NCBI GenBank assembly: GCA_964645155.1
Contig: CAZYBG010000148.1
Span: forward strand, 1-6,020
Source of the DNA: CAZYBG01 sp964645155
GTDB lineage: Bacteria; Pseudomonadota; Alphaproteobacteria; Rhodobacterales; Rhodobacteraceae
Direction of reading: 5' to 3'
Length of the DNA: 6,020 bases
Shown here: piece after piece, positions 4,901 to 6,020 of the stretch
How positions within the stretch are numbered: the stretch's first letter is position 1
Layout: the number at the start of each line of letters is the position of its first letter
Program-made: the position numbers and the translations under genes
The notes under the pieces: model-generated
Database searches by the model: none
What the model was told of the DNA's origin: nothing
The model's input: only the letters and a program-made list of their open reading frames with translations

Positions 4901-5941
4901 TCATCCGAACATCATCGGCAGATCGACACTGCCGCGGCGGCCGAGGTCGCCGCGGCTCTGCTGAAGAAACGCCTCGGCCGCGGCGCGCCCGGCCAGCTTC
5001 AGGCGGTTCAGCAGGACCGGCGTCGGCGATAGCTTCGTGTCGACCGAAAGCTCGGTCATCAGCACATCGTCGGCGATCATGTGCACCAGCACGTCCTTCA
5101 TCGCCCCCTTCGTGACCTTCCCGTCCGCGATCAGCTTCTTGGCGAAGTTGATCGCCCTGAGTTCGCGCAGCAGCGATGAGTTGAAGCTGATCTCGTTGAT
5201 CCGGTTCTGGATTTCCTGCGCAGTGCGCGGCACCTCCTCGCGGCGCAGCGGGTTGATGTTCACGATCACGATGTCGTCGGGCAGCGCCGGATCGAACAGC
5301 GGGAACAGCGCCGGGTTGCCGGCATAGCCGCCGTCCCAGAACGCCTCGCTTGTCCCGGTCGCGGGGTCCACAAGCTCGATCGCCCGGAACAGGGTCGGCA
5401 GGCAGGTCGAGGCGAGGATCGCCGCGTCGCTGATCTCGGACCCCGAGAAGACGCGGATCTTGCCGGTCCGGACGTTCGTCGCCGAGACGAACAGGGCCGG
5501 CCCGGCATCGGAACAGACCTCGTCGAAGCGGAACTGCGCCACGATCGGCGCCAGCGGATTGCGATAGACCCAGCCGAGGTCGTAGGGGCTGAACATCCGC
5601 GTCAGGGCATCGGTGAAGGAATACGGCGTCAGCGGCGCGAAGAGCCGCGGGAACAGCCGGAAGCCGGGCCCCAGCGAGGCCATCCAGTTCGTCATCCTCA
5701 GATCGCTGACCGCGGCGATGCGGGTCCAGAGCCAGTCGAGGTTCTCGCGCGCCGCCTCGCGGCTGCCGCGGGCCAGGCCGACCTTCAGCGCCGCGCCGTT
5801 CATCGCCCCCGCCGAGGTGCCCGAGATTCCGGCGATCTCGATCTCGGGCTCGTCCAGCAGCCGGTCGATCACGCCCCAGGTAAAGGCGCCATGCGCGCCG
5901 CCGCCCTGCAGCGCCAGGTTGATCCGCTCCGCCCTGCCCAT
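4901..5941 (-). CDS. patatin-like phospholipase family protein
   Basis: This 346-aa serine hydrolase of the patatin family acts on ester bonds of lipids with a Ser-Asp dyad. The oxyanion-hole loop GGGAHGAF is at residues 13-20, the nucleophile elbow GTSAG at 41-45 (Ser43), and the catalytic aspartate in DGGYAGNP at 203-210 (Asp203), so the active site is complete. FVSATNVRTGKIRVF and ILASTCLPTLFRAIEL are typical of this bacterial subgroup, as is the C-terminal helical block around RINEISFNSSLLRELRAI. There is no signal peptide, so the protein is probably cytosolic or peripheral. The start at 5941 has AAAGGG at 5951-5956. It lies 37 bp downstream of the SDR gene on the same strand, so the two are probably co-transcribed. 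If that SDR is 3-hydroxybutyrate dehydrogenase, a role in polyester granule or membrane lipid turnover is plausible, but this is inference. Confidence 0.95.
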   Translation of the reverse strand: MGRAERINLALQGGGAHGAFTWGVIDRLLDEPEIEIAGISGTSAGAMNGAALKVGLARGSREAARENLDWLWTRIAAVSDLRMTNWMASLGPGFRLFPRLFAPLTPYSFTDALTRMFSPYDLGWVYRNPLAPIVAQFRFDEVCSDAGPALFVSATNVRTGKIRVFSGSEISDAAILASTCLPTLFRAIELVDPATGTSEAFWDGGYAGNPALFPLFDPALPDDIVIVNINPLRREEVPRTAQEIQNRINEISFNSSLLRELRAINFAKKLIADGKVTKGAMKDVLVHMIADDVLMTELSVDTKLSPTPVLLNRLKLAGRAAAEAFLQQSRGDLGRRGSVDLPMMFG

Positions 5942-5978
5942 CGCGCCCGTCCCTTTGCTATGCCCGAAGCCCGCCCGC

Positions 5979-6020
5979 TCAGAGCGCCGTCCAGCCGCCG
6001 TCGACGCTGATCGTGGTGCC
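5979..6020 (-). CDS. SDR-family dehydrogenase, C-terminal end (probably 3-hydroxybutyrate dehydrogenase)
   Basis: The last 13 codons and stop of a gene running in from the right edge read GTTISVDGGWTAL. G-x-x-I/L-x-V-D-G-G-W is the standard C-terminal strand and turn of classical short-chain dehydrogenases/reductases, and the WTA ending is common in bacterial 3-hydroxybutyrate dehydrogenases, which interconvert 3-hydroxybutyrate and acetoacetate with NAD. The SDR call is solid despite the short length, because residues, frame and stop all agree and the gene sits just upstream of the same-strand patatin gene. The substrate is a guess from the last residues and the neighbour. Other SDRs such as acetoacetyl-CoA reductase end differently but are not excluded. 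Confidence 0.75.
   Translation of the reverse strand, partial: GTTISVDGGWTAL

Noticed and set aside
5037..5327. Plus-strand frame inside the patatin gene
   Set aside because: It is antisense to well-conserved patatin sequence, Ser/Ile-rich, with no start signal.

Overview
The window is very GC-rich, with strong G/C preference at third codon positions. It looks like a chromosomal segment of an alphaproteobacterium, most probably Rhodobacterales. This rests on an rpsB start with an alphaproteobacterial look, a psuK-psuG pair, a DUF502 (COV-like) membrane protein, and a patatin-like hydrolase beside the end of an SDR gene that resembles 3-hydroxybutyrate dehydrogenase. No mobile element, CRISPR array, tRNA or rRNA is visible. 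The genus cannot be fixed from the sequence alone.

Left part (1-819, minus strand): the first 99 codons of rpsB (ribosomal protein S2) run off the left edge. Before rpsB lies a leader of about 120 nt with several inverted repeats and a reasonable promoter candidate. Further upstream on the same strand is a small DUF1330 protein. A non-coding gap (820-986) separates it from the divergent plus-strand genes.

Middle part (987-3638, plus strand): a PfkB-family kinase overlaps psuG (pseudouridine-5'-phosphate glycosidase) by ATGA. Together they would convert pseudouridine to uracil and ribose 5-phosphate. After 64 bp, which hold a candidate promoter and a GC-rich hairpin, comes a two-helix DUF502 membrane protein.

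Right-middle part (3639-4896, plus strand) is the most unusual section: three tandem paralogous genes for very small envelope proteins (69, 79 and 83 aa). Each has a 19-residue signal peptide, a short acidic Pro/Glu segment, one almost invariant hydrophobic segment and a divergent C-terminal tail. Each has its own Shine-Dalgarno sequence and a long upstream region. The first is followed by a clear intrinsic terminator, so the copies look separately transcribed. I do not recognise a named family and assign no function. A CCGTGC element with a nearby hairpin recurs before all three genes.

Right part (4897-6020, minus strand): a complete patatin-like phospholipase converges on the third small gene with only 4 bp between stop codons. 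Upstream of it, 37 bp away, is the C-terminal end of an SDR dehydrogenase. The SDR and patatin genes are probably co-transcribed and may belong to polyhydroxybutyrate or lipid metabolism.
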